A DNA stretch of 64,000 nucleotides from Symbiodinium natans (lineage: Eukaryota; Sar; Dinophyceae; Suessiales; Symbiodiniaceae), in NCBI GenBank assembly GCA_905221605.1, contig CAJNDS010002371.1, positions 100,915 through 164,914 on the forward strand, read 5' to 3'. Shown here in pieces: positions 11,600 through 23,400 of this stretch. Both the position numbers and the translations under genes were made by a program. The notes below the pieces were generated by a model. That model saw nothing but the letters and a program-made list of their open reading frames with translations, made no database searches and was not told where the DNA came from. Each line of letters begins with the position of its first letter. Positions within the stretch are counted from its first letter, which is position 1.

Positions 11600-13530
11600 A
11601 CGTTGCTTACGATAGCAAGGCAAAGAGTTTCAAGGAAAGCCACACATGTCTAGAACGTTCTAGAACCATGTGTCGAACCATGTGTCAAGGCCTGACTTCG
11701 AACCGCTGGGATGCATCGGAAAGGCAGACATTGCAAGCTCACAGCTGCATGTCGCTAGGTACAGTGTTCCGTCATCTGGGCCCACACCAAACTCTCGGAA
11801 GTAGGACTGGACCTTGGCAGGCAGGAGAAAACTTGCCGAGGCCGCTAAAACGATGGTAAAAATAATCTAAAAATTAAAAGCTTGGCAACCCTCTCCAACA
11901 TGAGACCATGTTCTTCCCCTGCGAAAACACGCCCCTTATGTTCTGGCACCCCTCATTGCGAGCTGAAGTTCGGAGTCACTGCGGCAACAGCAGCAGGCTC
12001 CCCAGGCCGAGTGCCCCCACTACACCTCCCATCCCTGCCTCTCATCTCTGTATGTACTACGATAAAGCAAGCAAAAAAATGGTCCAAGCCTTCTTGTCAG
12101 GAACTCCTTCTGGCGGATCATTTGGAACTGTGGCTCTGAACTCCAGGCACGGCATCTGGACATGCCAGCAACTGGAAAAAAAAACAGACAGATCTTCAAC
12201 AATGGCCTGGGGGTGCCTGGGGGACGCAACATTGCATCGTAGCTGAAGGCCCTGTTCTCAAACACGAACCTATGTGCTCATTCGAGGCTCATTAAGCTCG
12301 CAACTCTTCCGACCGGCAGCTGACTCGGAGCGCCGCTGAAGAATACTGGCGGTGTCGAAACACAGTACCACACAGTACCACAATGACAGGCACGTCCGGT
12401 CGCGTCCTGAGTGACCATCCCACCAGTCCTCTCCCTGCAAAGGCAATCACTTGCTGTGACTCGCTGTTGCAGAGCAGAGCAGTGCCTGTGACTTGTTATT
12501 CCAGGTACCTCGGTGCAGGTTCGGTTCTTCATCAGCACCCTCATCCAGCTGTATGAGGGGGCACTCTGCGATGTTTTCCATGTCTCCACCTCCGACCTCC
12601 GAGGCCAATGTCCAAGCACAAGCTTGCTTAGAAAACACTTTCGAGTGCACAAATCGTGAACTGGCTGTAAGTCGAAAGCATTCCTGCCACGGAGTCCTCC
12701 TTAGTTAGGCGCATTAGTGAGGATTGTTGTGCCAATGTGCACATGCCCTCAGGGTACATGTTTTGAGGAAAAGTGCTCTGCACTTGGTGGCGAGAGACCT
12801 GCACGTTCAGCGTGCAGCTGCCGATGACCCATCCATTCAGGTAATTGATGGCAGACCTGCTTGGGCTTTTCGCTAACGAGACAATAGGATTGGAGTACTC
12901 AGAAGTGTGGATGGCCTTGCATCCTTCTGGGAGGAGTACTCAACCAGGCCCTGACCACGGGATCGGCCTTCCTAGGCTACAACAGAGCGGCTCACGTCTC
13001 GTGCATGGACAAAACGCATTATCGCTAACCTGCCGTCTTCCTGCCACGCTTGCAATCCGGTTTAGGGCTCAAACGCAATTCGGAATACTCCATAGGTCCC
13101 ACACGGGTACTTGGGGCATTGTCACTCCCACAACTCCCACAGATCCATCAGCAATGCAGTGTGTGTGGGGTATCGGGAAGGGTGCACGCAGCGTGTAAAG
13201 CAGGTGGCCCCGCCCTAAGGCTTAAAGATCCACAGCTCTTCCACCCATGATCCCTCATTGGGGGGTTCCTAAGCAGGGCAAGCAATCGAGAATAGGCTCG
13301 GCCAAACTGGACTTACCACTCATAAGGGACCCCTGAAATCACACACGCACGCACCCAGCAAACACAAGGAGCACAGTACGAAGTACGAAGTACGAACAGC
13401 TGAGTCCCTACAGGCTGAACATGATACACATTGCAGTATCCCCTTGGTGCGATGGTGCAGTGCCCAAGACTTCAAGCACCACCCCCCGACGACATGAACA
13501 TTTCTGATCTTCAGCTGCGGTTTTGCCAGG
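11600..13530. other. No recognisable gene
   Basis: Open frames are short on both strands and none shows a domain. 13372-13396 has a short run of CGAAGTA/CGTA repeats. Nothing else stands out. Confidence 0.4.
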
Positions 13531-13539
13531 AGATTCTGA

Positions 13540-13741
13540 GGCTTCAGCTGGATTCCGAAAGAGCCAGAAGCTCTTGATTTTCCCACATTCCTCCGCTGCT
13601 ACATGTTGGTGCATCGTCAGCTCGCCAGCTGAAAGGCTGCAAAAAGCACTCTATAGGCCACACTCCTCGAAAAAGGAGTAGAGCTTGTCACTGCTCATGT
13701 CGAGAGGAGCACCATGGAAGTGGACGGCACACCCGTCAGAG
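13540..13741 (-). CDS. Two exons of a probable RRM RNA-binding protein
   Basis: Exon 13741-13666 follows an AG acceptor and reads SDGCAVHFHGAPLDMSSDKL then YSFFE. A second exon starts at 13590 after GGAG and reads ECGKIKSFWLFRN. Joined with a GA donor (as in DHFR-TS in this window) they give beta1 (CAVHFHG, RNP2-like), alpha1 (SSDKLYSFFEECG) and beta2 (KIKSFWLF) of an RRM fold. The RNP1 half was not located with confidence downstream. Other coding-like minus-strand stretches lie at about 13,750-14,150, including a Cys-rich piece RYSCHKKSCNKWGQ. The exact 3' end of the second exon is unclear, and nothing identifies the specific protein. Confidence 0.4.
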
Positions 13742-14778
13742 CTGCCTCTCGAAGCTGCCCCCATTTGTTACATGATTTTTTATGACAAGAATACCGCTGG
13801 AACCGCGAAAGATCCTCGCCTTCGTACCACTCTTTTGAGGGCCCTCGCCCATACCAGCCAGCGAAGCTTTCACGCTGGCTAGGCTGAGGTGGCTTCCACG
13901 TGGTACTGTCGTTCCTGAGGAGAGGTACGCGCTGCGCACAGCACAACCAGCTATCGTTTAACACTTCCGAACAGAACTTCCATTTATCAGCCCTTCGTCT
14001 CGTTCTGCCCCAACTGCGCAGATACTCCGAATACTTTGTGGGAACACCTGTCACACCTGCACCCAAAATTGCTCCGCGAATCCTGCATTGCGTGCTCCCA
14101 CACGGGATTGCCGTACAAGGGCAATTTGCATTGACGAAAATCCCATGTCCCATGCAGAATCACGCAACACTTTATGCAGCCCTCCGCTTCAGAGCCTAGT
14201 CGTGCCGCGGTCAAATGAGAGTCCTCACCTGTTGACCAAAACCGCTGTGCTAAGCTAGCCGCTCGTGGTCTGTGTACACCTCGGGACAATCGAACATCAT
14301 GAAGATCATGACGGGGGGGCAGTGCTGCTTCCAGGCTCCCAGGCCATGATGGTACATCCCTGGACCTGACTCGAGATGTGGACTCTGCGTGACACAAGAG
14401 GTATTCCTCATGCTTGCCCGCCTTGCTTCCATTCAACTGGAGTAGCGCTTGCTTCGCCTCTCCACTTCTTGGGCGACTCAGACAGGTCACACCGCACACC
14501 GGTCATGAGATGCCCCCCAGCCTGCTTGGCGGTCTTGTAGGTGACCATGCCCATGCCCCGTGATTTCCCATCCTGCACCGCAGACAGTTTGGGGCAAAGT
14601 TCCAAGTATTCCCCAGCTCCTTGAGTTTGAAAAGGTTGAAGGCCTCAACCTGCTGTTGAACACGCGATGAACAACATTCATTCTCAAGAAAGGAAGAAGC
14701 TGGTGCGAATACCTCGCCGACTTTCTTGAAGAAGTTCTTCAAAGTCTCCTGGAGTGCACATATGTTTCTTTTGGGCTA

Positions 14779-15662
14779 CTAGGCCTCGCAGCTTGGGCGG
14801 GCCTCAGCAACCTCACCGGATGCACCACTAAATCGAACTTTGGCATCTGCGCCTACCAGGTCAACAGACGTGCCGTTTCTGCCATGCCACAAGCCGGGCA
14901 CGCAAGCATCGTCACATGCGGCTTTGCACTCATTAGCGATCTTCTTCATACACTTGTTCGTCCCTGCCTGCGCTGCTTGCGTCCTCCTTCTGCCTCTTGG
15001 CACCGGGACGCGGCTGCGCCGACAGCAGAAGCTGGAGTTCCTGCGTTTTAGGTCTCCAAAGCGTGTGCTTCTGCATGTCTGCCCACATACACCATTCCAA
15101 GCTTGACAGTCTCGCCTCATCTGTGCAATAACAGCCCGTGTCAGACTTGTCATCCAGCAATTTCAGGACAACAGCCTTGCATGCCGATAAGCCCTTCCTA
15201 TCATCAGATGAGCACAACCCTATTACAGGCTGAACATTAGCTCCCCTCAAACAAAGAACAAGCCTTGGGCACTCCTTGCTCTTCGGAGGCCTCAGAAGTC
15301 AATAAGGTGCTCGCTTCTTTTGCACCATCCAAGTCTTGCTTCTGTGTGTGTCCAACCATTACTAACCTCTGCACATGCCCGACCGTTTAGAAGCCCAGCG
15401 ACCTTAACTTCTTTGCAAAGAATCGCATACTCCTTCCAGCGGTTCGGGATAGTGAGCTTGACAGGCTTCATTCCAACATGCTCCGGTCCTGCTTCCACTC
15501 GTCTGCATCTCCCTCAAACCCTACCAGCTTGGCCAGCTTCATCATTTCGCCCTGAGAACCCAAGTGCAACTGTGCAACTCTAAAACCAAGCGAAATACTT
15601 ACTGGGCAGACTTTCCAATCAACAGGAACCTCACGACCTGCGACATCGACCGCGCTCAGCAC
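14779..15662 (-). CDS. Exons of an unidentified Cys-containing protein
   Basis: Several minus-strand pieces read as protein. 15662-15603 (AVDVAGREVPVDWKVCP) ends at a perfect GTAAGT donor. About 15570-15480 (MMKLAKLVGFEGDADEWKQD) resembles the segment between EF-hands in dinoflagellate EF-hand proteins. About 15475-15372 (KLTIPNRWKEYAILCKEVKV) ends at a GTTAGT donor. About 15235-15090 reads KAVVLKLLDDKSDTGCYCTD. The last, to a TAG at 14779, includes KKIANECKAACDDACVPGLW. Frames change between pieces, as expected for introns, but I could not connect them all and they may belong to more than one gene. Confidence 0.35.
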
Positions 15663-15859
15663 TCATGGGAACGCTGCCGACACTACAATGGGTAAGCAAC
15701 AACTGTATCCGCAAATCTTGCCGGCCGACACTAGGAACGTAAAAGAATGAAATGTTTGAGGTGGTCGCATGCATGATGGACAGTTAAGGGGGTTGGGAGC
15801 TTGACCTTGGATTTCCACATCTGGCAAGAAAGGTGTCGTTCACATTTTACGACACACAG

Positions 15860-16100
15860 AAAAAAATGACACAGATATATGAATATGAATGCATGAATAT
15901 ATGAAAATATGATTCTATGAAAATATGATTATATGAATATATGAATATATGAATATATGAATATATGAATATATGAATATATGAATATATGAACATGTGA
16001 ATATGTGAACATGTGAACATGTGAACATGTGAACATGTGAATATGTGAATATGTGAATATGTGAATATGTGAATATATGAATATATGAATAGATGAATAT

Positions 16101-16131
<31 letters not shown>

Positions 16132-16290
16132 CATACATATTTTTAACGAATATATGAATATATGAATATATGAATATATGAATATATGAATATATGAATA
16201 TATGAATATATGAATATATGAATATATGATTGTATGAATATCTGAACCTATGAATCTATGAATGTATGAAGATATGAACCTTAGAATGTG
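15860..16290. repeat. ATATGA/ATGTGA hexanucleotide microsatellite
   Basis: Nearly pure runs of ATATGA (minus strand TCATAT), with ATGTGA variants around 15990-16070 and an AT run at 16099-16120. Because the unit is six bases, both strands stay open as Tyr/Ile/His/Ser peptides; these are not genes. It lies directly 3' of the EF-hand exon and is probably intronic. Confidence 0.9.
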
Positions 16291-16310
16291 TGAATATAGG
16301 AATACTGCAC

Positions 16311-16394
16311 CTCCTTCAGAAAGCCATCTCCATCTTTGTCGATAGCTTCGAAGAGAGAGTTCTTGAGAGCCTGCTTCGGCTTTGCGCAGTCCAT
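16311..16394 (-). CDS. EF-hand exon
   Basis: The minus strand reads MDCAKPKQALKNSLFEAIDK followed by DGDGFLKE. This is the entering helix and loop of a calcium-binding EF-hand: loop positions 1, 3 and 5 are Asp (DKDGDG), position 6 is Gly and position 8 is Leu. A GTGCAG donor falls right after loop position 10, so the position-12 Glu would come from the next exon. The upstream boundary is unclear; the ATG may simply be an internal Met. The GAA-TAT microsatellite follows immediately in the presumed intron. The pieces at 14.8-15.7 kb could be later exons of the same gene. Confidence 0.5.
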
Positions 16395-16523
16395 GTGAGT
16401 GGCCAGTGGCTTGCTCCAAACCGTGTGCCTTGCGTGACGAACTGGTCGCGGCCATCTCCTGAGACAACGTCAGAAACTGAGACCCGAAAAACCGAACCTT
16501 TTCGTTCACAATCACTTGCTTGC

Positions 16524-16851
16524 CTTAAGCCGGGCAGGGTCGAGTAAACGTCATGTTAAGACGCGAGTGTGCACGTGGACTTCATGGTCCAGTGCGCGGC
16601 CTGGGACGCGCGCTGGACGCTTAACATGATGTTTACTGGACCCCGCGCGTCTCGATGTGAGTTCGGGCACAGCCTGCACTTTTCCCCCCCACCCCAGGAC
16701 ATGCCCGACTTGGGCATGGCAACCTCCTGGGCGGCTTCCTCCTCGGGGAGAGTGGGGTTCTGAGATGGTCCGGGGGCTGCGTCAATGCCATGCGCTCTCC
16801 TGGACGCTTGGACACTTAACGTGCTGTTTACTCGACCCTGCCCCCCTTAAG
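16524..16851. mobile_element. MITE-like element with 37-bp inverted ends
   Basis: 16524-16560 and 16815-16851 are inverted copies of each other. The inner 16 bases, GCAGGGTCGAGTAAAC, are a perfect inverted pair, and the outer and inner parts match with a few changes. A third, imperfect copy of the inner end (TTAACATGATGTTTACT) lies at about 16620-16640 in reverse orientation. CTTAAGCCGG occurs at both outer ends in the same direction and may be a target duplication. The element is 328 bp, with no transposase, so it would be non-autonomous. The superfamily is not certain. Confidence 0.65.
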
Positions 16852-17578
16852 CCGGTATTTGAGAGCTGACCACAAATAAAGAGAGTCTTATGGGAACTTG
16901 CCTAATTTGCTCTTCGACACTCTGAGGCCAGCGCGTGGGCTCCGCCCCGTCAAGACACCGCTACATCCGCTTGAAGAGTCCAACATCTTTCAAAATGCTG
17001 CGGAGAAAGAGAGCAGCTTCAGCGACTTCAGCGACTTCGGCGGCTTTTCAGGTTCTGGATGACCTTACTTGGGAAACTCTGATACCGAGGACAAAGTCAC
17101 GACGCACTAACTGCTTCTCGGAGCACATCTCAGAGCAAGTTCACCACAGCTGAGGACAGGCGAGAGCAGGCAAGGGCGCCTAGTCTCTGGATGGCACTGA
17201 CCAGGACACAGCCTTAGCACCAGAGCCCGAACACAACCAAAACTTCGGCTTCCAGGATCGCGGTACTTAGGCGCGTATAGATCGTTTACGGCAAATATTA
17301 CAGGCTTTGTGACGTGTGACCGCTCACATTCGGATCTATGTGCAAGTCGGGATCTCCAGTCCAGTGCAGCTTCTCTGGAGATAAGGTAGATTTCATAGAC
17401 TGTCTTGGGCCTTTGCCTCTGCACTGGATGGTCAGTTGACGGCCCTGTTGCAACTGTAGTGCTTTTGAGAGTCAGTGCGGCTTTGTTGTCATCCTTGGTG
17501 TCTTGGGTCCGGGGTTTACATTCACTACCTTCCCTATTTAAATAGGCAATTCCGTTCATGTCTTCACTTTGCGCTTGA

Positions 17579-17642
17579 GGTTTTAGGGTTTAGGGGTTGG
17601 GGTTTCGGGTTTGGGGTTTGGGTTTAGGCAGCGGTTTAGGGG
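17579..17642. repeat. Degenerate interstitial telomere-like repeats
   Basis: A run of GGTTTAGGGG, GGTTGGGG, GGTTTCGGG and GGTTTGGGG words, degenerate copies of TTTAGGG, the telomere unit reported for dinoflagellates and many plants. It is about 60 bp, flanked by ordinary sequence, so interstitial. Confidence 0.6.
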
Positions 17643-18220
17643 CATGTCATCTTCCGCAGGCAAATGCGTAGATGAAAAGAAATTGGTTGCTGGTCTGACG
17701 TACCAGAGCTCCTTTGCATAAACATAAACACAAAGTGGCTTGCTACTAGAAACAGATCCGTTGCTGAAGATGCGCTCTAGACCTTCACACTCAAGCTTGC
17801 ATCCAAGGGACGGATGGCACACTTGGTCAGGACGCCAGTTTTCTGCCGAGTAAGATCAATCACAAGAACTGCAGGCATTGAAAGTCCCCAAAAAACCAAA
17901 CTTCGAGCAGGTCTCCTGAAGCTTGATCATGCGCTGCGCTGTCGCAACGTTCGCCCGCACAATGCTGCCAGCCTTTGGCCATTAATGTTTCAAGCATTGA
18001 CCGCAGTGAGAACTTGTTCCACGCCAGGCTCCGGGCAACAGCCCTGATCTCGCTGACACCGGAAGCCTGCACTGAATTCCCCAAGCTTCTCAAACACCGT
18101 TTCGTTTCTGAAGACATGTTGCAGCTGTTAGAGACGTGTGAAACCGTGAAACATGTGCCCTCCGTGATGCACCTGAACATCCTGGTCAGGTGCACCTCCA
18201 GCATTGCAGCATTGGAAAAG
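17640..18220 (-). CDS. Exons of an unidentified gene
   Basis: Minus-strand coding-like stretches in order: about 18200-18130 (LEVHLTRMFRCITEGTCFT), about 18080-17965 (VSEIRAVARSLAWNKFSLRS, then MLETLMAKGWQ), about 17868-17780 after a CTGCAG acceptor (VLVIDLTRQKTGVLTKCAIR, then PLDASLSV), and about 17765-17640 (NGSVSSSKPLCVYVYAKELW, then YVRPATNFF). The last two join in frame with a GA donor. No family is recognised. The plus strand around 18000-18230 is also open (LLKHRFVSEDMLQLLETCET), so strand is not certain for that part. A further coding-like piece (TVYEIYLISREAALDWRS) lies at about 17400-17350. Confidence 0.35.
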
Positions 18221-18599
18221 CATGAAAGGCGCGGATCCGTGAAGCCATTGGGCCATTGGCTTTGTGTGGCTTTGTCAGAACATGCTTATGGGCCCCGTGC
18301 TGACAGAGCGGAGGGGCTCTGAGCCGATCTCCCGGCAGCGTGGACTTTCCAGAACTGGCAGAGTGCAGAAGAGGCCGGAGAAGGATCAGAAGAATGCTTA
18401 AAGAGATCGAACGTGACAGCCCGGATAGCAAAAAGCGTTCGACCGAGCAAAGGGGAATGATGACGCCTGAGCGCATAATGTGTCTGCTCAGCGGCCAGGC
18501 CTCAGGGCCACAATGCAAAATCACATAAAATCACATCTGACCACAGAAAAGTCACAAATTAAGATCTCTCGTCAACTTGTCGTCAACTCGGGAGGTCTC

Positions 18600-18735
18600 T
18601 TGGAATCGAGCGGGGAGGGAGAGGGAGGGAGACAGAGAGAGAGAGAGGAACAAAGAAAGGAACAACGAAGAGAACAAGGTCAGGAACAAACCAAGGACCA
18701 CAGAACGGAGCATAGAAAGGAAAGAGAGTCTTTTA
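18600..18735. repeat. Purine-rich GAGA/GGAA tract
   Basis: Low-complexity run of GAGAGGGA, AGAGAGAG and GGAACAAAG words on the plus strand. The open frames across it (Arg/Glu-rich or Leu/Ser-rich) are composition artefacts. Confidence 0.75.
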
Positions 18736-19329
18736 GCCGCGGGACCGACTTGTCGACCTGCACCTTGCAGGGTGTGCCACAAGCGGTTCTGAACGCTCTT
18801 GAATGGACGAGAACTTCTTCGCCGCTTGAGCCTTGGGTGCAGTGAGGACACGGCCTGCGGCTTTCGCTCTCAGAGGCCCCCCAGGACCAAAAAACGGACC
18901 GCATTCCAAGCACGCCTGTCGCGGGAGCCGGCCTGGATCCTCTTGCAGGTTTTCAACGATTACAAGCGCCTACCAGTAGCTTAGAAATTCGAATCGGCAC
19001 GCAAACCCCGTCCTGGCGCCTTTGGCTTGTCAGGAGGGCGTGGCACCAGAGGCTCCTTCAGACATGCAGGATGGTCAAGGATGCCCATGCACACTTATCT
19101 CAACTACTCATTTATGCACAATGACTCGATGTCAATTTACGTTGTCTAGATGACTTGCGAGATCTGGCGACAAAGAAGCGTCCTTCGGTCTGGCGCTCGC
19201 TCCTGGCATCGACGCCTGCAGGCTGAATGATGTTGCAAAGATCGGGAACTGCCGACGAAAGCCATGTGGACACTGCAGCCGGGCGGATTGCATCCGATCA
19301 CATAACAATCAGGACTAAGAATCCTCAGA

Positions 19330-20410
19330 CATCGGAGATGTGCCACTTCGCTGACTGACCACACATTCCTTGTTGTTTGGCCCCTTTATCTTGCAGAAGT
19401 TGTTTCGAGTGGAGGCCTGAGCCTCGCGGAGCTGCTGCAGCATATACCTCCACGAAAAGAGGCTTTTGCTCTCTTTTGGCTCTCTGAACAGACTCCTTGA
19501 TTTCTAGACTTCTGGGAGTCTCGTGGGCATTGGTAAGGATCAAACCCAGGAAACTGAAAGTTTTCATCGCCATACAGCAGCTTTGGCCAAGACTGGCAGC
19601 ACGGGTTTGGAAACGCTCAAACTCCCTGCTAATCTTGGCCAGAACTTCTTTGTATGCCCGTGCACGGCAGCCAGTCTGCCGGTGCTTAAGAGTGCGTCAG
19701 ACGGCAAGAGGCAGTCGGGAATATGACTGTGCCCAGCTGTTTGAGTGGACACAACTCGTGTTGTTCTTGTGGACAGCAACTGCGAAGCAGATAGGGGTTC
19801 GGCTTAGGGCTTTGCCCTTGTTTCCTTGCGCCCTTGCCGAGATGCATGGCCGAGTTGTCTGATTTCTTCGCTCGCTGGGTGCCGTCAGGTCATTCCACAC
19901 GTGCAGACCAGGCTTGATGTCTCCATCTCAAGTGATAAGGTCTTGGAAATAAGGCATTGTAAAAACTCAGTCAGCAACAGGAGAAGAAGCACTGTCTGGA
20001 AAGTCTAGTGGGCACTGGTAAGGATCATCCGGAGCTTCGCGCAGCACATCCTGCAACGCTCACAGTAAGCGGAAAGTGCAGAGCGCCGGACAGCAATGCA
20101 AAAATACTGCAGGGGCAAACAGACGTTGATCCTGTATAAGATCCTGAATGCGCTGCTGCACTTTGTGCGTCTCCAGATAGTCCTACACAAATGGAGATCT
20201 GCAAGGTCCCTCATACCCGCAAAGCTGGACACGGCCGTTGTGTTGTGCATGCCCGTCAAACTCTCCTGAACACACCTCGGGCTGCAGCACAGGAACTGTT
20301 AAGCAAAAGCAGTCTTCACTACATAAACTGTCATAGACTACTTGTGATTTGAGGCATGCGCTGGGAGTCTTTGGCTTTCGCCTGTACACCACAGAAAATG
20401 GTTTCAACTC
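19330..20410 (-). CDS. Exons of an unidentified gene, possible RIIa/DPY-30-like helix pair
   Basis: Minus-strand coding-like pieces: about 20400-20200 (CSGEFDGHAQHNGRVQLCGY), about 20188-20095 after a GTGTAG acceptor (DYLETHKVQQRIQDLIQDQR, then LFAPA), about 20055-20005 (DVLREAPDDPYQCPLDFP), about 19690-19565 (CRAYKEVLAKISREFERFQT), and about 19505-19420 (SLEIKESVQRAKREQKPLFV, then EVYAAAAPRGSG). The Y-L-x3-H-x-V...L...APDDP pattern resembles the RIIa/DPY-30 dimerisation motif found in flagellar and adenylate-kinase-like proteins, but this is weak. Exon ends are not fixed. Confidence 0.35.
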
Positions 20411-23400
20411 TTCGCCATACGAGCCTCAGAACTAAGAAGGCTTCCCGAAAGCAAGAAGCCGGCCTTGTGCCACCCGTCTCCGTGTATCTGAAGCTTGACC
20501 TCGCAGCGCATCGGTGCTTAGGAGGTCCGGGCGTGGGCGGTCTGCGGGGCTTAGGATGCTTTAAGGATGGCTTCGGAGAGCGTCTGAGGGTGCAGTCTTC
20601 AACAATCTCCGGAACTTGGAGGCTGGCGTGCGTTGGAGTCCCGTCCGGTCTTCGAACAGGAATCGTACACGTGGTCTGGCAGCTGCAGCGAATTTAGCAG
20701 TTTGGGCACGTGTTTTGGCCATTGGCGGCACATCGAATCAAACTGAGCGAAAGAGGCAAAGAGTTCAGAAGCAGCAAGAAACAAGGACGCTTGTCTGGCG
20801 TCGGGCAAGTCATGCGAATGATGGATCGATTCAGCTCAAGGTAAGCCTCCCTAAACCCGACCTTGAGCCACAGACCCTGATCCGTTGCACTTAGGGCCCA
20901 ATCAAATCCAAGCGCAAGATTGCACAAGCCTCGGACTTACCATCCTCTGGCAGCAGCTGACTGGCCAGCTGCTGGTAAACGGACACCTGAAATGCAAAAT
21001 CAATCCGAGCAGTGTTATTAGGCGCTGCATGGGCCACGCAGGGCCAGTATATGCCACCATGGTTGTCCAACTTCGTCCTTTTCGTTAAGCTTTTTGCGGG
21101 CTTGGCGAGATTGGCGAGAGTGGCGAGCTTGGCGAGCTTGGCCAGCTAGTCAGAGCAAGAGATGTGCAAACTGGCAAAAAACTCCACGGCTCTTCGGCTG
21201 CAAATGGCGACATGAGAGTGGAGAGCTTTGCCCTCTGCGACCCTGACGGATCATGCGGCTGAACCGTTGCTGTCATTGACTGACACTTTAGTTTCTCAGT
21301 TGCTCAGACTAAGAGACCGTAGTTCTGTCTGCAAGTATGGATATCTGGCAAGTTCTGGTCACTGACAGCACAGTCAAGAGAAGCCCACACTGGACGAAGT
21401 GCCGCACTGTCCTCAGCCAGTTGGCGTCAAATTCTCAGCCCCAAGTGTTGTTCTTAGGTTTAGCCTCTAAGTTTCCAAGCCTGCTGCCCATGTGGCAACG
21501 GATGGCCGCACCAACTTTGCGGGACAAACATCTCACAAGGCCTGTCGAAGAGCATGCACTGATCCCTTTCAGGGTCACGCAAGTCTCGTAGAGAGCGTGA
21601 AACCCACAAATAAGCACTGGCAAGCCAAGACCGCCCAAGCAGCAGACTTCAAAAGCGTAAAAACGGGTGTAAGCAAGCATTAAGGGGTTGAAGACTACAG
21701 CGACTTGTCGAGCTTTCATGTGTCTCGTCTCAGCTTGACAGAGGGACAAACATCCGCAAGAGCGACAGCCGTGAAGGCTTTGGAGCACTCACAAGTGTAG
21801 ACCGGTGGCAACCATGTTGTGGGACTGCACGTAGGCCTGGGAACTACTTGAGCATTTGCACGTGCCCGGACCATCCTTCTCAGTCGGCAACAAGCATAAA
21901 CAAGCCAAACCAACCTCCAACGCCGAGAGCAAACGGTCCTCCCCACTTTCGAGACCACCACCCTGCAGCCATTCACAGATCACAGGCTACGACGGCACCG
22001 CAAGGAAAACGGGACAACCAAATGACAACATGGTGGCGCTGCTTCCCCTCCAAGGCCTGGTCCGGCTCGTGACCTGTAGGCTCGTCTTGACTGTTATCTG
22101 CTGTTCATGGCTCTCCGCTTCCGTGGATTTTTCGATACAACGTATACAAGCAAAAAAACCAGTGCGGAGAGGGGGCCCGAGGTTTTCATCCGTCGCAGTT
22201 GTTCTAAGAGGTGCTGAGCTTGCTCCACCTGCGGAAAACACAGAACGTGCGCAAACCCATTTACGCGGCACGCTCCTGCATTTGTGCCACGTGCGAGCTT
22301 CTAGTAGCATCTTGTGCCATTGCTGCAAGCTTCAAAGCACACGGAGATGGCGGCTGCCTGATCGTTGACCTGCAGACGTTGGTCTGCTCATTTTTGCATG
22401 CCGTCGATGACAGAGACCGAGACTTGATGGAATGACACATTGACAGCAGTTCTTGTTTATGCTTGTTTGGACCAGGCCTTCTCTGGGGCGAAGGCCATGC
22501 TGGCATGTGGAGTGCTGAAGACCCTGCGCGGTGTTTTGCTGCATCGCTCACTACAGAACTGGCAGAAAACGGCCTTTCAAGCACAGGAGATTGGATTCTT
22601 GATCCGCTCTGTGGTATCCTCAGGCAGCTCAGTCATAGCCCCCAGCATCAAAATGCCGAAGCAGAATCTCGGTATCCGGCAGCGGTTGCAGATGCGGATC
22701 TGTTGGGAGGTCGGCTGGGAGGTCCTGACGTGGCACAGGGCTCCAAAGCCCCCAAGTCGCGGCATCGTCTGCAAGATCATGACTGCTCATACTTTCAGGT
22801 GGCCTTCTTTGCGGAAACCATCAGAAAAGCATCCATTAAAATTCCTCGGAGCAACAGGTATTGAGATGCAATTGAATGGCCATGTTTGAATGCCGCATGT
22901 ACTCACACAATGTGCAACATGCACCCCAAAGCAAGCATCTCCCGCCTGCAATGATGCCATTATGGATTGAGTATGTGAATGGCACCACCTCGACAAGATT
23001 CAAGCAGCTATGTGGCTATGTGGCAGTGCATTCTTGTGACTGTGTCACTGTTGCATGACACAAGGGCGAGGCCGTGATGGTCAAGAAAGAAGGGATAGCT
23101 GCCCGCAGATTGTCCCAGTCTATACCTGCAGAGCACTCCAGTCACTACATCCCTCACCCCGGCAGTGTGTGAGGCCGCTGTGCGCCTCTGCAGGGCGCCA
23201 TCATGAAGGCTCCAATCAGAACCTGCCGCGCGCGGGGCAGATTGCAAAACGAATTTCTGCCACCAGACTACGGGCGCACCAGAGGCACCGAAGTGGCAAC
23301 CCGAGGTATCGAGCTCAGCAAAGGGGTCAGAAAGGCCTTGTTCGTATCAGATTCACTGAGAAAACAATCCTATCGGTCTTTGTCGAAGACACTCAGCCTC

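Noticed and set aside
15860-16290. Long open frames rich in Tyr, Ile, His and Ser
   Set aside because: They arise from a six-base microsatellite that has no stop in several frames; the EF-hand exon at the edge is in a different frame.
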